Of a stretch of DNA of 64,000 nt, positions 1 through 13,189 are shown one piece after another. Source of the DNA: Cryptomeria japonica (taxonomy: Eukaryota; Streptophyta; Pinopsida; Cupressales; Cupressaceae); contig NC_081407.1 in the NCBI RefSeq assembly GCF_030272615.1, positions 435,026,730 to 435,090,729 of the forward strand, given 5' to 3'. Position 1 is the stretch's first letter. Every line of letters begins with the position of its first letter. The notes under the pieces are model-generated. The model saw nothing but the letters and a program-made list of their open reading frames with translations. It made no database searches and was not told the origin of the DNA. The translations under genes were made by a program, and so were the position numbers.

Positions 1-540
1 TGTAGGAGCCACATGAGTTGCAATGGAAATAAGCTAAGCAGATCCTCCACTGCATCCAAGGTACTCACAATTATGGAATTCAGTATGAAGTAGGCATGGA
101 TATTGACTTGGTGGGATATAAAATTTTTGATTGGGCAGGTGATTCTTAGGATTGCAAGTCTACTTTAGGATGTTGATTCTCACTTAGTCTTGGTCTAGTT
201 TATTGGTCAAGAAAGAAGTAGTTTGTGATTTCTCTTTCATCAACAGAGGTTGAGTATCAAGGGATAGTTAATGCCACCATTGAGGCTATCTGGCTTTAGA
301 ATATTCTCCTTGAGTTTGGTATTCCATTTAGAAAACCTATCATCATCATTTGTGATAGTCAAAGTGATATACAAATCTCAAGAAATCTAGTTCATCACTA
401 GAGGAAAAAAACATTGAGATACTACATTTGGGAGTTGATTTAGGAAGGCATCATCGATCTTAATTATTGTTCTATATCAAAGAATATTGTGGACATCTTC
501 ACTAAACCCTTTACTAAAGTAAGTTCCTTTATTTGTGAGA
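1..540 (+). pseudogene. Ty1/copia RNase H remnant (3' end of pol)
   Basis: Reading the plus strand gives a degraded copia RNase H: a YWSRKK-like stretch, then SLSSTEVEYQG (about 220-265), ICDSQSDIQISRNLVHH (about 345-400) and the family-typical ending VDIFTKPFTK (about 490-520). Several stop codons interrupt it (for example after AIWL and after LVHH), so it is dead. The element enters from outside the window, so gag, integrase and RT are not seen. It is a different copia family from E2, E4 and E5: the wording around the motifs differs, and the reading is in the opposite direction to most elements here. Confidence 0.8.
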
Positions 541-741
541 TTTTCTTGGTATGTGACAAGTGTCTACTTTAGGAGGGACTTCTTAGTCCTTCATTTCCTC
601 TCTCTATTTTTAGGGGGGTTCTATTCCTCTTATAGGGGGATTATTCTTTTGGAGGGGGATCTCTATATATATGGGAACCTAACATGGCCTTATTTCTCAG
701 GATCCATCTTTGCACCCACCTAAGCTATGCTTAACGGGGGT

Positions 742-2597
742 TGTTAATGTAGGTTTTTTCTATTTTCCTTATGATAGGGGGGTATATACTTTTTCTACAC
801 ATATTATTTAAGATTGCTTAAGTTATTGGAAATGGTTAATATGAGGAAACATGGTTAAATAATTTAGTTACATCTCTCTCTCTCTGTCTCTCTCTCTCAT
901 ACATGGGTAGTTGAGTTACACACCCTCTTTTGGCTTATTGTGTCACCTCTCATAACCACTATTTTGTCCTTTCCTAAGTGGTTTATGGGGTTGTTGGGTT
1001 CTCACCCTCTTTTGGCCTTATGTGCCTCCTTTTCTAACTCCTTTCCTATCTTTATATATGGAGGTTGTGCCACATGTTTGGAATTTTATGGTGTAGGTAA
1101 ATCTTCCCACTTTTTAGGGGGAGTAGGAGTTAATGCACCTCTTAGATGTTGTAGCATCCTAAAATTGTGACACTTGCAATTTCGACTGCATTTGGGTCTT
1201 CACGATGGCGATGCAACACGGAACCTGAATGGAGACCCGGAAACTTGTTCATGACATCAAAAACTGCATTTCTCAGCACCCTGGCCTGATCCTCCTTGCA
1301 CCCTGCTGTCCCTGGAGGTGGGACCATGGCGCCCAGTGCCCTGGTCCCTGGCCCTATTTTTGGGCCCAGTCTCTTTTGGGTCTCGGGTCTTTATGTTTGC
1401 AAATTGGAAAATAACATTTCCTGGTCAGCCTAAGGTTGGGAAAATCAGTCTTTTAACCCTAATTGACAAGTATATAAACTACATTTCCTCTCCCATTTTG
1501 GTAGATGAAAAGGAGGAGGACATATGTGAGCAAGGCGCGAAAGCAATATTCAAGCATTCAAACATTCAAGCATTCCTTCAAGCAATTGAGCATTCTAAAT
1601 CTCCATTCAAGGCTAAGTGTTGCATTCAAGACAAGGATTCAACCATTGAAGAGGAGATCACTTACAACACATTACATACTACATACATTACACCTTTGCA
1701 TGTAAGAATACAAACATTCTTACAACAAGGTATCAATACTTGTTTACATTACAAACATTTACATTTACAGCATTCTCATTTCTTGGTTAATTCCAAAACC
1801 AGGGTTTGACCTAAAGGCAAACCCCTCATCCCTAACCCCCCAATCGTCCTCTCTTTTCTGTGTGTAGGTTGCAGGTACGCAGCTGTAATTGAAGATCTGG
1901 AATCCTTGTGCAGAGACGAACAGATCCACCTTCGTTTCGCGGATTTTTCGGAGGACTGTGTGCACGCCGGGCGCCATCGTCCCATCAACCTTCACTCAAA
2001 TTTGCAGAACAGTACCGTCTTGACATTTTACTTCTAATTCCAGGTCCGCAGCTTCATCCCATATCCCTATCTTTGTTTATAAGCGAATCTTTCCTACTTT
2101 ACATGCATTCCTAGTTCAATCTTTCTATCTACATTTCTTTACAAAAGAGGGTATCCTTGATGTCTTAACCCTTGAAACTCATATAGAATCCAATCTTGCA
2201 TTGCGTGGGATTGGATCTTGTGGGTTTCAACCCATCTTTTGAATGTAAAGTCTCTCCTAAGTGAAAACCATCAACCCTAGTGACTCTCCCTTCTCTCTCC
2301 TTGGAGTTGGGGAGGGGAGAACAACTAGGGTTCGATTTTTCCGCTTTACAGATGTATATGCCATTATTTTTCTATATAATCATCACTCTACTCTCAACTT
2401 CATTACTTTAGTGATAGCTTAGTGAGAGTATTGAGGGTCTTCTCAAAATTATCTTTCTTTGTCTCTATTTTTCTCTCATTTCAAATTTATCTTCATTCAA
2501 CTATTTTTATGTTCGATCATTTGTTGCTTGGAGTTGCATGTGATCTATGATTGGAATCAAATATTGGCTTGATTCTCACTTCTTGAAAAATCTAACA
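742..2597 (+). repeat. Putative 3' LTR of the copia remnant, split by a solo LTR
   Basis: A purine-rich tract (about 733-740) is followed by TGTTAATGTAGG at 742, a typical copia LTR start. A matching TAACA end lies at 2593-2597, giving the inverted ends TGTTA...TAACA. Removing the nested solo LTR and one target copy (1150-2355) leaves about 650 bp, a normal copia LTR size. The partner 5' LTR is outside the window, so neither the right boundary nor a target duplication can be checked. Confidence 0.4.
1150..2350 (+). mobile_element. Solo LTR with perfect target duplication GATGT
   Basis: The 1201-bp block begins TGTAGCATCC and ends CGCTTTACA (TG...CA), and is flanked on both sides by GATGT (1145-1149 and 2351-2355). 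A TATA-like TATATAAA at about 1470 on the plus strand suggests plus orientation. Its first third is clearly more GC-rich than its surroundings. No internal coding region, primer site or second LTR is present, as expected after LTR-LTR recombination. A 163-codon open frame inside it (1318-1809) has no recognisable content. The parent family was not identified. Confidence 0.85.
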
Positions 2598-5500
2598 TCT
2601 TCAAATGGTCATAGAACTAAATTAGAATTAGCATGGGTATGCAAATTTTACTATTAATTTTTGCCCCCACTTTAAGTTAGAAGTGAAATATAGAAGGATC
2701 TTGTATCTCAAAGTATGTAGCACTGACAAACATGTATACAAAATAAATCTTCGGATATAAAAGAAAATAAGGGTCTATATAAGGTAATGGAGCAAAGTAA
2801 ATGTCATTTTCTAATACCATCCTTCAAGATGTTGATGCATTATTTTATTTTTGCATTTAGTTTATTACTGAACTGCATTATATGTACCTAAGATAAGATA
2901 ATATTTCTTAGGTAGGTTTTACTTACATTATTGACTTATGACTTCTTTATTTAGGTGGAAATATATTACATATATAACCACATATACTTTATCAAATAAT
3001 GATTATACATTCATATATATTAGTTTTGTATCTTATATATCCACATGTTACTCTCACATGAGAAATATATTAGTTCATACATATACTCCTTTGAATGGAA
3101 TAAAATTATTCTATCATAATCTTCATTATGCTTTCTTTTGGGCCTTTTGTATCTTAGGTAGTTATCATTAGAGTCAAATATTACATTGAAACAAAATGGT
3201 TGATATTTTATGCTTAGTCTATTTGAAGATAGGATTGTAGATTTTTCTTTTCTTAAAAGATTATGAATGATATTGTCTTGCATCAAATAATGATCTAAAG
3301 AATAAACAATATTTGATAGAAACACTAGATTCTAAGAGTTTTCTTTATGGATTGGTATTTCAAGTACATTTAAATATTGGTGGAGAAAATATGAGTTCAC
3401 AATTCAATATAAAGCATCTTATATAGTGGTTTTTTTCTTTTGTTGCATCTAAATTAGACATTGGGGCCCATATTAATGGGGGTTTTCATCTGAGAGATAC
3501 TTGTAGTAACCAATATATTTTTATTTTTGACCATTTGTGGTAAAATCCAACCTTTCTAACACATCCAAAAGACATAAAAATTGAACCTTATCATTGCATC
3601 TAGAAGGCCCAAAAACCTGTAGATCAACCATATTTCATCAATTGTATTGGACTCTTTTGTTCCATTAAAGGATTTTTTTTCTTTTTACTATATTGTTTTT
3701 GATATATTCATGTAATATGTTATTCTTGTTTTGATATGTAAATATCTATATTTATAGGCACAATTTTTTTTCCGGTTCTTACACCTTTTATTAAAAAATA
3801 TAATTTCATCAAAACTAAAGAACTTTTTTTATTTTCTTTTTTCTAATTTTCCCTCCTAATAAATCTACCTATTTGCATAAGTATTATGCCTAAAAAAGAT
3901 CTCAAAATAAACTTTGTGAACTTTGATATCATTTGAGAAATTATTCACAATAAGGATTTAGATTGGTATTAAATAAGATACAATCATCCCAAATTTTGAT
4001 AAAATTGATAGATCTTGTTAGATGTTGCAGATTGAAGAATATCTATAGTTTCAATTTTGTATTCAAATTTTAGAATCTATAACAAATCAAGATCAAGACT
4101 AATTTGCACCTTTTGCATGTGGTATAACTATACATGTAATAAATGTAATGTGCTCAAATATCTAACCAATGTTACATATAACTTTACAAGTGATCCTAAT
4201 AAATATTTAATGTGGATAAAAACACATCCTAAATATGCACCATAAATAAATATGTATTTTATATAATTAATTAATGCATTTCCTATTCCATGTGTACAAC
4301 ACCGTTTTCTTAATATTCTGCCACTTGTTGTATACATTGTATAAGAGTTAATCAACAAAATGCATCATCATAACCATTCATGAAACTACATGAATATCCA
4401 ACTTGCTCTCATGGTCTATCAAGATACATACAATAACAACCAATATGTCCACCATCTCAAAAAATAAATCCTCTCATCCTCCAACATGTCATCTATGGAA
4501 GAAAAGGAACAATACATCATGAAGATGCACCAATATAAAGAATAAAAGGATCAAATATAAGTGATAATAAAGGCTCCAAGATACTATCCAATGAAGAAAC
4601 CCTTGTGGCAAGAAATATTAACAACCAAAATTCTAATCTATCAAATCATTTATAAATCCAAGGTATTAAAATATTACTATATCTCATGCCAACAACATAT
4701 CGAACCCATAAACTAAAATCATAAGCTCTAGGTATAAAACATGTATATGAAGAACATACACATCTAGGATCTCCCATTCTGGGTAATTTCTAATCTAAAA
4801 ATAGATCATAGCGTACGGTATACCAGTAAACACTCAAACCAAAGTGTGACTAATAATCAAACCATGTAATATAAAATGACAGTCACAAGTATCCACACAT
4901 GCAACAAAGCTACTGCATAGTTTATCGCAATATTTCATCATTACTCTCCCAAGTCCACCATAACAAACTATATGAACATGAACCTCTAGTAATTATCCAT
5001 AGAGAAAACATACAAAACCTATAATTCATATCATATAACATGTACTTCTACCATCACCTCAAAGTGTTAAGATATATCAAGTATGATATCTTTCACAACC
5101 CTAACTAAAAATCCTTAAAAACATCCAATTTTTCAATCTCCAAGATCAAAGAAAAAATATATATCTCATATTACCAACATGGACATAAGCCACTCTAAAA
5201 TATAAATATCAAACTCAAATATATTTCGTAACTAGGAATATACCCAACAATATCTCCTAAACTCCTTACTAGTGAGTGGTGTCATAAATAAACTCATAAG
5301 TACAATGAGATAAAATGCAAACATCCCTCAAATGAACCCTACAATACTAGCAATAACAACTCAAGATTTTATCCATGAGCAGGAAAACCATAACATATAT
5401 TTGATATAGGATGGGCAATACCTCTTAGATGATTATTCATTGAGTTGACCAAGAGCGGAGAGTGAGATTAATCTTTCATGATACACCAAGCCATAATGAC

Positions 5501-7320
5501 TCTCTCCAACAACAATCTTCTCTATAGGTCCATTGTGAACTCACATCTATATGCAAGTGAAGGATCCTCATAATTCCTATTGAAACCTCTAAAGAGTAAT
5601 TGCCTCAACAAGTGTCTCTAAACTAAAGAGAACTATAATCTCACCTAAGTTCTAAGTATCCATGAGTACCTCAAACTAATCAATCCATGAAAGATATTGA
5701 TGCAATGCTACACTCTCATGAAGTTCCAAAGAACATGTCTAGTACACTCAATACCAAGAGAACTATCTAAATCACTATTAAATATCCAACTATAAAATCA
5801 ATAACACATCAATGAAATTGTGATCTAACTTATCCTCAAGATAATATCATATGCTCCAATAAGCATATTGTTCTCCCAAGAGTACCTTTATCATGTCAAA
5901 GATCTTAGTATCTTGGGTACATCAAGATACAATAACAAACATCTTCTTAGGCAATGGTCACCTATCAAAACTAACAAGTACCAAATAGACACCACAACCA
6001 AATACTCTATGATTCTTCCATGGATAACTAATATGTCAACATCTTTAATCACATGAAGATAATCAAATATTATTAATAAAACCAAATTTCCAATAACTCT
6101 CACTAAAATAAATAAGATCCAAATCTATTTCATGACACCAACAATAATTACAAAAGATCATTCATCGCTAAATTATGAATCCACATCATTTCCAAATCTC
6201 CCATTGAACCATGATATCAATATTTGCATGGAATCATGATAACAATATCTTCAATGAAGATCAACCATGTTCCACACATATTCAACTATTGATACAAGTA
6301 TCTCTATAGAATATAGCATATCCTACATATCCAAGCCAAAAATATATAACTAACAACAAAAAATGGCTATCAAAATCTCCCAATGAATTGTGTAACCAAG
6401 ATATCCATGAAATAATGATAAAAAATGTTACAAATCCCAATAACCAACTATCTAGGCACTCCAATCATCTATACTCTCATCTGATTGTAACATACTAATG
6501 TACAAATGACCATAAAGAAGGTTAATTAACTAAATTTGTAGCAACACTAAAAAGGTATGTGGATATAAATTGTTCATGCTTGATTCATCCTATTATTACC
6601 AAATGAGCTCCCAATCCACACAACTACATAACTCTTATCATAAATGCAATATATATACATACCATCACATTACTAACATGCATAGTTATATAACCAAGAA
6701 GATAAAATGTAGATCTCAAGATTCAAGCATTAGATCACTTATAGATCCAATTTTCTAAACATATCCATAATTGAGTAATCATAGTCGAGGAACCAAACAA
6801 TCATCTAAGAGATAAAAAACCTCCAATTCTAGACAATAACATTGAATGTCAATTGTATACATGATTATTTCATGTCAATGGTAAAATACATATAAACATC
6901 AATGACACCTTAATCATCACCATCACTATACCTATTATTAAATCTCATTGTACCAATACTCCAAGTCTTGCATGCATATCAATCATTTTGTCAAACCAAA
7001 AAGACAATATATATACCTATAACCATTGAATCTAAACTTAATATATATATATATAAACTTATACCAAGAAGCACCAAATCTAACAGCTAGGTGTACCATC
7101 ATATATGTCTCATAAATATACACTCCCACAAGTTTTCACCTTCAAATTTATATATGCTTGTATGTAATCACACATGAAATATTAGGCTCATACAAGTAAT
7201 CAAATAAGTACCAAACTCTCTTTGTTCATTCAAGTGAAAAATACCTAATCCACTATGTATTACTCTACAAGTTTTCCTCATCACCTATTCAAAATAAAAA
7301 ATCTAAGTCGCTATTTGAAA
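2598..7320. other. AT-rich intergenic DNA, no gene recognised
   Basis: No open frame in this stretch has recognisable protein content, and no LTR ends, primer sites or RNA genes were seen. From about 4380 to 7310 the plus strand is visibly richer in A and C than in T and G. Loosely similar phrases around ATGATATCAA and CTCCCA(T/A)TGAA recur at about 6200-6430, which may mean a very old repeat or transcribed element. Confidence 0.5.
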
Positions 7321-7699
7321 GTTATCAAATGTTAATTCGTTCAGACAAAACTCAGCTTCATGGAACTAAACTTAGGATGACACATGTCTTTACAAATTTT
7401 GGATCAGATTTTAAAACTAATTTTTTCTTCTTTCAAATCAAATTTTTCTTTATTTTTACATGTATTTTAGATGAGACATGTTTATCTTTGGATGTATGTA
7501 TATTTTTGGATTTTATGCTTGACATTCAAATTGCTTCAAAGAGAACTAGGATTCATGGATGGATAAGAGTGATATGAAGGTCTTTTGGATGGGTTCATGT
7601 ACTTGGATTGTTGGAAAGTTCCCAAGGATGTGTGACTTTGTTGATCTTGATTTATGGTAGGGTAGGTGGACTATGAGCTAGGAGTAATATATATAGTAT

Positions 7700-9000
7700 A
7701 TGGAGGAATATAAAGACATAAGGTAGATAGATGGGGTGAAGGATTTGGTTTTATGATATAAAGACCAAAAAATGATTTGTAGGATGGAGAATATGTATGT
7801 TTGGATTTATATGGAGGGATATGGGATTTAGCAAGGATACCAATGCCTTGAGAGTGAGCTATGTAGCCAAGGCCATAATAACCAATATTGTCTTTGATAT
7901 GAAGGGGTTATAATATAACTTGTTCATGGAGGCCTAGCCCTTTGCCTTGATAATGCATGCTTTGACAAATATTTTTACCTATGGGATACTTGTTGCTATT
8001 AAAACAAGATGTGAGTCTATTTTGAAGTGGATATGGTATGAAAGGAATGATAAGCACATGAAGTAAACTAGATTGGATGAAAGTGGAGGAACCAATTTGA
8101 TAAGGGGTCCATGAATATATTTGATAGGGGTGATGGGATCTTGAGGTGGATTAGGATCATGCGAGAGAGTATGATGGATGAGGGGATCTTGAGGGGGATT
8201 AGGAATGATAATGGGATCTTGGGGTTAATTTGGAGGATTATTCCATGGGGGTGAATGGAAACTTTGGTCTTGACTTGGAAGAGGATCATTGAATTCTATT
8301 TTAAGGGTTCTTTGTTCTTAATTTTTAATGGGATCATTAGATGGGATGAAAGGGATATCATGATATTTCTTAGGATGTGGATTACAAATGGGACTTTGAA
8401 GGATAATTTTCTCTTGAGATGGAAGGGGATCATTTTGGATGGAATAAAAAGGAATGATGGGATCATCATAAGATTCTTGAGAGATGGGATCTTGGTAAAA
8501 TATTGGATAGGATCAAAGATTTTTGGTATCTTGATCTTGATTCATTTTAGGACTTATTCCTTCATACTTTGGATTATCCTCTTGACATGGGGTTTGAGTT
8601 AAGGTATGTATGGGGGAAACTTGGATGGAGCCCATATTTTGGCATGATAGAAATGGATTTTGAATGGAACTCTCTAGAGTGGGTTCGATTGGGAATGGAG
8701 CATATGGTGGCATTGGATCTAAGATTTTTTATTTGTATAAGGGATTTGTATCAAGAAATGGATTAGCTTGGATTTTTATTGTGGATAGACTTTGGGGTTA
8801 AACTTGAATATGTCATCATTGGATATATTGTTTGATGGAGATAGTGTGTATTATTTTTGCAAATATTTAGGGTATGAAGGAATGGTGGGAGATATGGAGG
8901 CTAATTGTGAGCCAATTTATTTTGGATAGCCTATTATAGAATCACATGAGGTAGATATGTCATTGGTGTTATTGCTAGACATAGGTGGATGGTTTTGGTC
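7700..9000 (-). pseudogene. Decayed Ty3/gypsy-like coding region with Asp-Pro repeats and G-patch-like motif
   Basis: On the minus strand a long frame from about 8985 to 8000 is broken by only a few stops. It is rich in Asp-Pro units such as NPPQDP, YQDPIS and NDPLPSQ (about 8560-8120). Further downstream, in another frame, comes YQGKGLGLHEQ (about 7955-7920), followed by a GYYGLGY segment. This resembles the G-patch found in some plant retroelement polyproteins between protease and RT. No protease or RT motif could be read. What is seen is the low-complexity coding frame and the G-rich motif; the gypsy assignment is inference. It could belong to a different element from the integrase at 9975-10470. 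Confidence 0.4.
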
Positions 9001-9059
9001 ATGCTAAAAAAAGTGTCTTGACATATGTCTAATTTCTCATTAAGTGAATTATTGGGATG

Positions 9060-9940
9060 ATCTTCAAAAGTAATTTCACCTTGATCAATAAGGTCCTGAA
9101 TGATGTTCTTAAGTCTAAAAGCTCATCAAACCATCACAAATGGAGGGTATAGAAGGGAATATCCAACCGTGCAACATAAAGATCAACACATAACATGACA
9201 AAATTCTCATCAAACAAGAAGATCAATATATTCATCATCTACAATGTCAATTACATCATTTAAATAGGTATCCAGAATAACAATGGGCTCATAGGCCTAC
9301 TCTAAGGCATTACAAGTTCACACAAGATGCATTGGCCTAATCACAGTCCCCTGGATTGGAAAACTAAATCAATGATAAAACTTCTTATTCAACTACTTAC
9401 TATCTAGCTAACTATCTAAGTATCTTCTGAATGACTATAAAATATTCTTATATATCCTTTTATAGCTCTAGGAAAGATCTGCATTTGCCTCAAAGGATGA
9501 TGACACATGATTTGGCCTCAAGATAAGAGATGATACAACATTTGTGAAAGATGAAAATATATTATGGACCATAGGAAAGGATTCCCCTAAGTCCTACAAA
9601 TCTTGAATGATGTTCCAATTAGATCCTCACAACACGGGAAGGGTTTGCAAGTGAATTGGCACCAAGAACATAAAATGTTATAGCAAAAAAAAAGAAATTT
9701 TGGACATGACAACTTAATGAAAATCAAAAGATCTCTACATATGATGTACATGACCACATTTAGAGTGTGAATCTAGATCTACAAGGCATGAAGAAAAATC
9801 TAGTACAATGCAAATAAAGTGTTGAGATAGATACAAACTATAATACAAGAAAAGGAAATATGTTTTTGGTTGATGCGAGATTGCTTGATAACCAGGGATG
9901 CTACTGCAACAGACATTGGGGGTTAGAAAGAAAGTGATCC
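9060..9940 (-). repeat. Probable gypsy LTR region, minus orientation, ends not found
   Basis: This stretch lies directly downstream (minus strand) of the gypsy integrase/chromodomain remnant, where a 3' LTR is expected. It contains a good TATA box on the minus strand, CTATAAAAGGATATATAAG (plus coordinates about 9449-9467). No coding content is seen. LTR termini could not be fixed because no second copy is in the window. Confidence 0.4.
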
Positions 9941-9974
9941 TCTCACTTTTGGGGGCTAGAGGAAAAATAAGGCA

Positions 9975-10470
9975 GTCTACCTCGGCCTAAGAAATACATG
10001 TTGAATCTTCTGTCAGCTTGCCTTTCCACCTCACCAAATATTCTTGGTACTACTTGTTTGTAGTGCTTCTTCCAACTCTTTCATTCAAAATCTAATCAAT
10101 TTGTTTTAGTGGTTTATATGGTAACAAATCCTCCAAACAAAATTCATTGTTACTACCATCTAAATATCCCCCATGATACTCATAGATGTCGACAACATTC
10201 AGAATAGGTGATATAACAAGTTTTTTTAGTAACTCCACTTCATATTTTTTTTCAGAATCAAAATTCCTCATAATCTTACATGGTCCATTCTTCCTCATCT
10301 TCAGCTTGTTATATTTGCCTACTAGAAATATTTCCTTTCTTATATATATCATAACTTCATCTCCAACAACAAATTTCTTATGTCTCCTCTTTCCATCTGC
10401 ATGCTCCTTATAATTATTATTCACATCCTCCAAATTTTTCCAGACCTATTTGTGCAATGTCTCCATATTT
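9975..10470 (-). pseudogene. Ty3/gypsy (chromovirus) integrase C-terminus plus chromodomain remnant
   Basis: The minus strand encodes the integrase C-terminal region: a VGDEVMIYIRKE stretch (about 10365-10330), YNKLKMRKNGPCKIMR, then YEVELLKKL and the ISPILNVVDIYEYH ending (about 10210-10180). Past a TAG at 10092-10094 the same frame continues into a chromodomain-like segment with ILNERVGRS, YQEYLVRWKG and EDSTCIS (about 10085-9990), and two further TAG codons. The chromodomain is characteristic of the chromovirus branch. The N-terminal integrase, with its zinc finger and catalytic core, is missing: similarity stops at about 10470, where the truncated LTR of E1 begins. Confidence 0.8.
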
Positions 10471-10875
10471 TACATGGAAAAACCATGATGAGATTCAACT
10501 CACAATATATTATAACTATTTTACAATTAACAAGAATTCCTACCAAAAAGAGCTTACTTCTCTGGACTTGCATACTGAGGCACACAACCTCAGGAAAGAT
10601 ACAAAAGAGGACTTACATAGTTGAAGATCACTTCTTCAGGGTGAGATATAAAATTTCTCTCACAATATAATAGAACTAGTAGAATAGACTGTATAAAAAT
10701 AACATATGTTAGAATGCAGATAACATTTCATAATAAATATTCATATATCTGTTCAATATATCTCTGAATCTTTGCACAACTTTTGCATCCACCACTTACA
10801 CACCACACCATCTTGCATCCATACTTGTCTCATCTAATGCCCTCTCATATGTCTGTCACTAACACAACCAATTTG

Positions 10876-10963
<88 letters not shown>

Positions 10964-11645
10964 ATGCACACACACCCACACACACACACACACACACATA
11001 TCAATTGGATCCAAAAATAAACTTCAATAGGTCGACCAAGGAAATATGAAATGTATACATTGAATCACCCAAAAAATACATCATCTGAAAGGTATAAGAA
11101 ATGCTTGAGGGTTCACACCAAGTCGGACCACCTTCCAAATAACAGAAAAAACCTTTATGCACAACCGCTCAAATCAATATGCACAAATCGATACAACACT
11201 TGATCTATTAAACACATATTGTCTTATTTCAGACATAAATAAAATGGTTCATCCTAATAGAACCATAACTTCTTGATCTGTAATATAGCCACGATAAGAA
11301 AAATCAATCCAAATGGACAACATGATGATCAAAGATATATCTGGTACAAACATTCATTCCAGACCACAATCAGTTTCACGAGAGAAGACACAAAAGAAAA
11401 TAGAAATATTTTCAGACCAAATAAGGAATGCCAAACTTCTAAAAATATATTAAATAATCACCTTACTTAATTTCATTAGTATAACATGAATCCACAATCA
11501 GTTTTGTAATATAAAAATATAAAAACAAATATCCAAACCAATAACCTGATACACCATGCAATATCTAAACATATATACATATATTTGGATCACCAACAAC
11601 AAAGGTTTGACATCAATGACAATAATGACAACCATATGTGCAACA
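10471..11645 (-). repeat. E1 3' LTR, truncated at its outer end
   Basis: This aligns by eye with 14715-15073 plus 21740-22466 (shared phrases such as CTTTTGCATCCACCACTTACACACCA and GACATCAATGACAA). It ends ...GCAACA at 11645, followed by the purine tract ATCTCCCC. The first ~150 bp of the LTR, including its TGTTGAACAC terminus, are missing: the sequence jumps from gypsy integrase into the hairpin-motif region at about 10470. It carries a (TA)n/(CA)n expansion absent from the other copy. Confidence 0.8.
10877..10998. repeat. (TA)42 followed by (CA)n microsatellite
   Basis: A perfect 84-bp TA run (10877-10960) is followed after a few bases by a nearly perfect CA run (10967-10998). It sits inside the E1 3' LTR. 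The sister LTR has only a short interrupted TA stretch at about 21815, so the expansion post-dates the insertion. Confidence 0.97.
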
Positions 11646-13060
11646 ATCTCCCCATTTGTCATTGATGGTAAAATTTTTGCAACAAACATATTCCTTTCTT
11701 TCTCCCCCTATTGATAGTTCTCCCCCTTTGATAGCAATGACAAACAATGACTCAAGTAAAAATAATACAAATAAAAACTGCAACTCTAGAAAGTAAATAG
11801 AAATACTTGTCAAACATTGCTAGGCCAAATATCCTTGTACTGGTTCTTCAAACCAATAAAAGAAGAGTTTCAAAAATGAATAGTAGTAGATAAAATCCCA
11901 CCCTGACATTCATAATCAACACATGAACTCACTACAACATCAAAGACATCTATATTAACAACACTCTACTCAACTCTTTCCGCATTAGCCAATAACCTGA
12001 GAAAACTAGACAACTGCAATTCTATGGCATATTTGAGTACACAAAATAGTCTTACATATTCTTCTCTACTTATATCTCATAGACAACTAAGAATGAATAT
12101 CCCAAGCCCTGGACCTCATTGCACCATTGGTATCTTTGTAAATGTTAAAGGACTGGGCTAACTCTATAACTTGAGACTCATTGGAGTCTATTTCAGTTTT
12201 GAACTATTTTGTAGCTACATGTCATCTTAGGAAATATCTATACAACTAAGATTCATTTTCCATCATCTTCCTAAAATTAACCAAGTTCAACTTAAGATCA
12301 TGATGTGCCTTCAGGCACCTTTCAATCATCTTCTCTGATACAATTCCTTCAGTGAAAGGTTCACTAGATTCACTATTATCACCAACAACAATAGCCTTCC
12401 ACTAAATCAACAACTCTATCAACAATTTTGAAAGAGCATTAGCAACATTTAAAGGAACAAGATTGTTCCGAAGAAAAATGACAAAACATAGGAAAATCAC
12501 TCCATGCATCCAAACCCTTGTGCCCTAGGTTAGAATTTTCTGCCCTAAAACTCTAAGTGTCATTTACTAGATGAATTATCTTGAAACCGTTAAATTTATT
12601 ATGATCATATTCTTCCAAAGAAATATGAATAGTTGAAAATGTCTTATTTATATACCACATTTTTTAGAACAATAGAAAATGCACCAATCAGACCGACGAT
12701 GAAATAAACCAATCTAAATTCAAAACTAGGTCTTGCTTCACTATTAACACTGATAATATTAGGGTTTTCCATCAAAAAATATTTCAAATAAGAAAAATAC
12801 CTTGAATAATTCTTCTCCACTTCTCCTCACACTCTTCTCTTCGATCGCAATTGCACATATGAATTTTGAATAAGCAATATATAATCGTCAATTAGGGTTT
12901 CTTTAAAAAGCTGATACACTCTATACTCAAAGTCACCAAAAAGGTTCCAAACCATTAAACTCTCTTAGAATCCATCAAAAATAATTTCCATACTTTTGTA
13001 GTGTTATGACAAACCCAACACCAAGCCAAGAAGAAGGGCCTGAGTTAAAATCTCCTTTTA
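11646..13060 (-). pseudogene. E1 ORF2 remnant (unknown protein, internally deleted)
   Basis: Minus-strand frames here are full of stops. Three blocks match ORF2 of E3: the C-terminal end (about 11820-12000, compare 26280-26442 and 41945-41990); a block with KMIERCLKAHH-like wording (about 12100-12340, compare 42133-42320); and the N-terminal part (about 12500-12780, compare 43690-44010, sharing a phrase like ATGATCATATT.TTCCAAAGAAA). The middle of ORF2, present in E3 and E6, is missing. Function is unknown. The strand and order (downstream of ORF1, before the purine tract) are as in E3 and E6. Confidence 0.6.
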
Positions 13061-13189
13061 AAATCTCCCCCTCAGATACAGTTGTCTGAGTTAATTACCA
13101 GAAGAAGGGTTTGCACCCACAAAAGGTGCAAATCCATCCTCAATATTTTCTTCAAGCTTATCATCATATTTCTTCACCCATTTCATCTC

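Noticed and set aside
1318-1809. 163-codon open frame
   Set aside because: It lies wholly inside the solo LTR, has low-complexity composition after residue 60 and no recognisable domain.
8255-8602. 115-codon plus-strand open frame
   Set aside because: It is the antisense of the Asp-Pro-rich minus-strand frame; the opposite strand carries the recognisable repeats.
10783-11049. Tyr-Ile repeat protein
   Set aside because: Translation of the (TA)n and (CA)n microsatellite in the E1 LTR.
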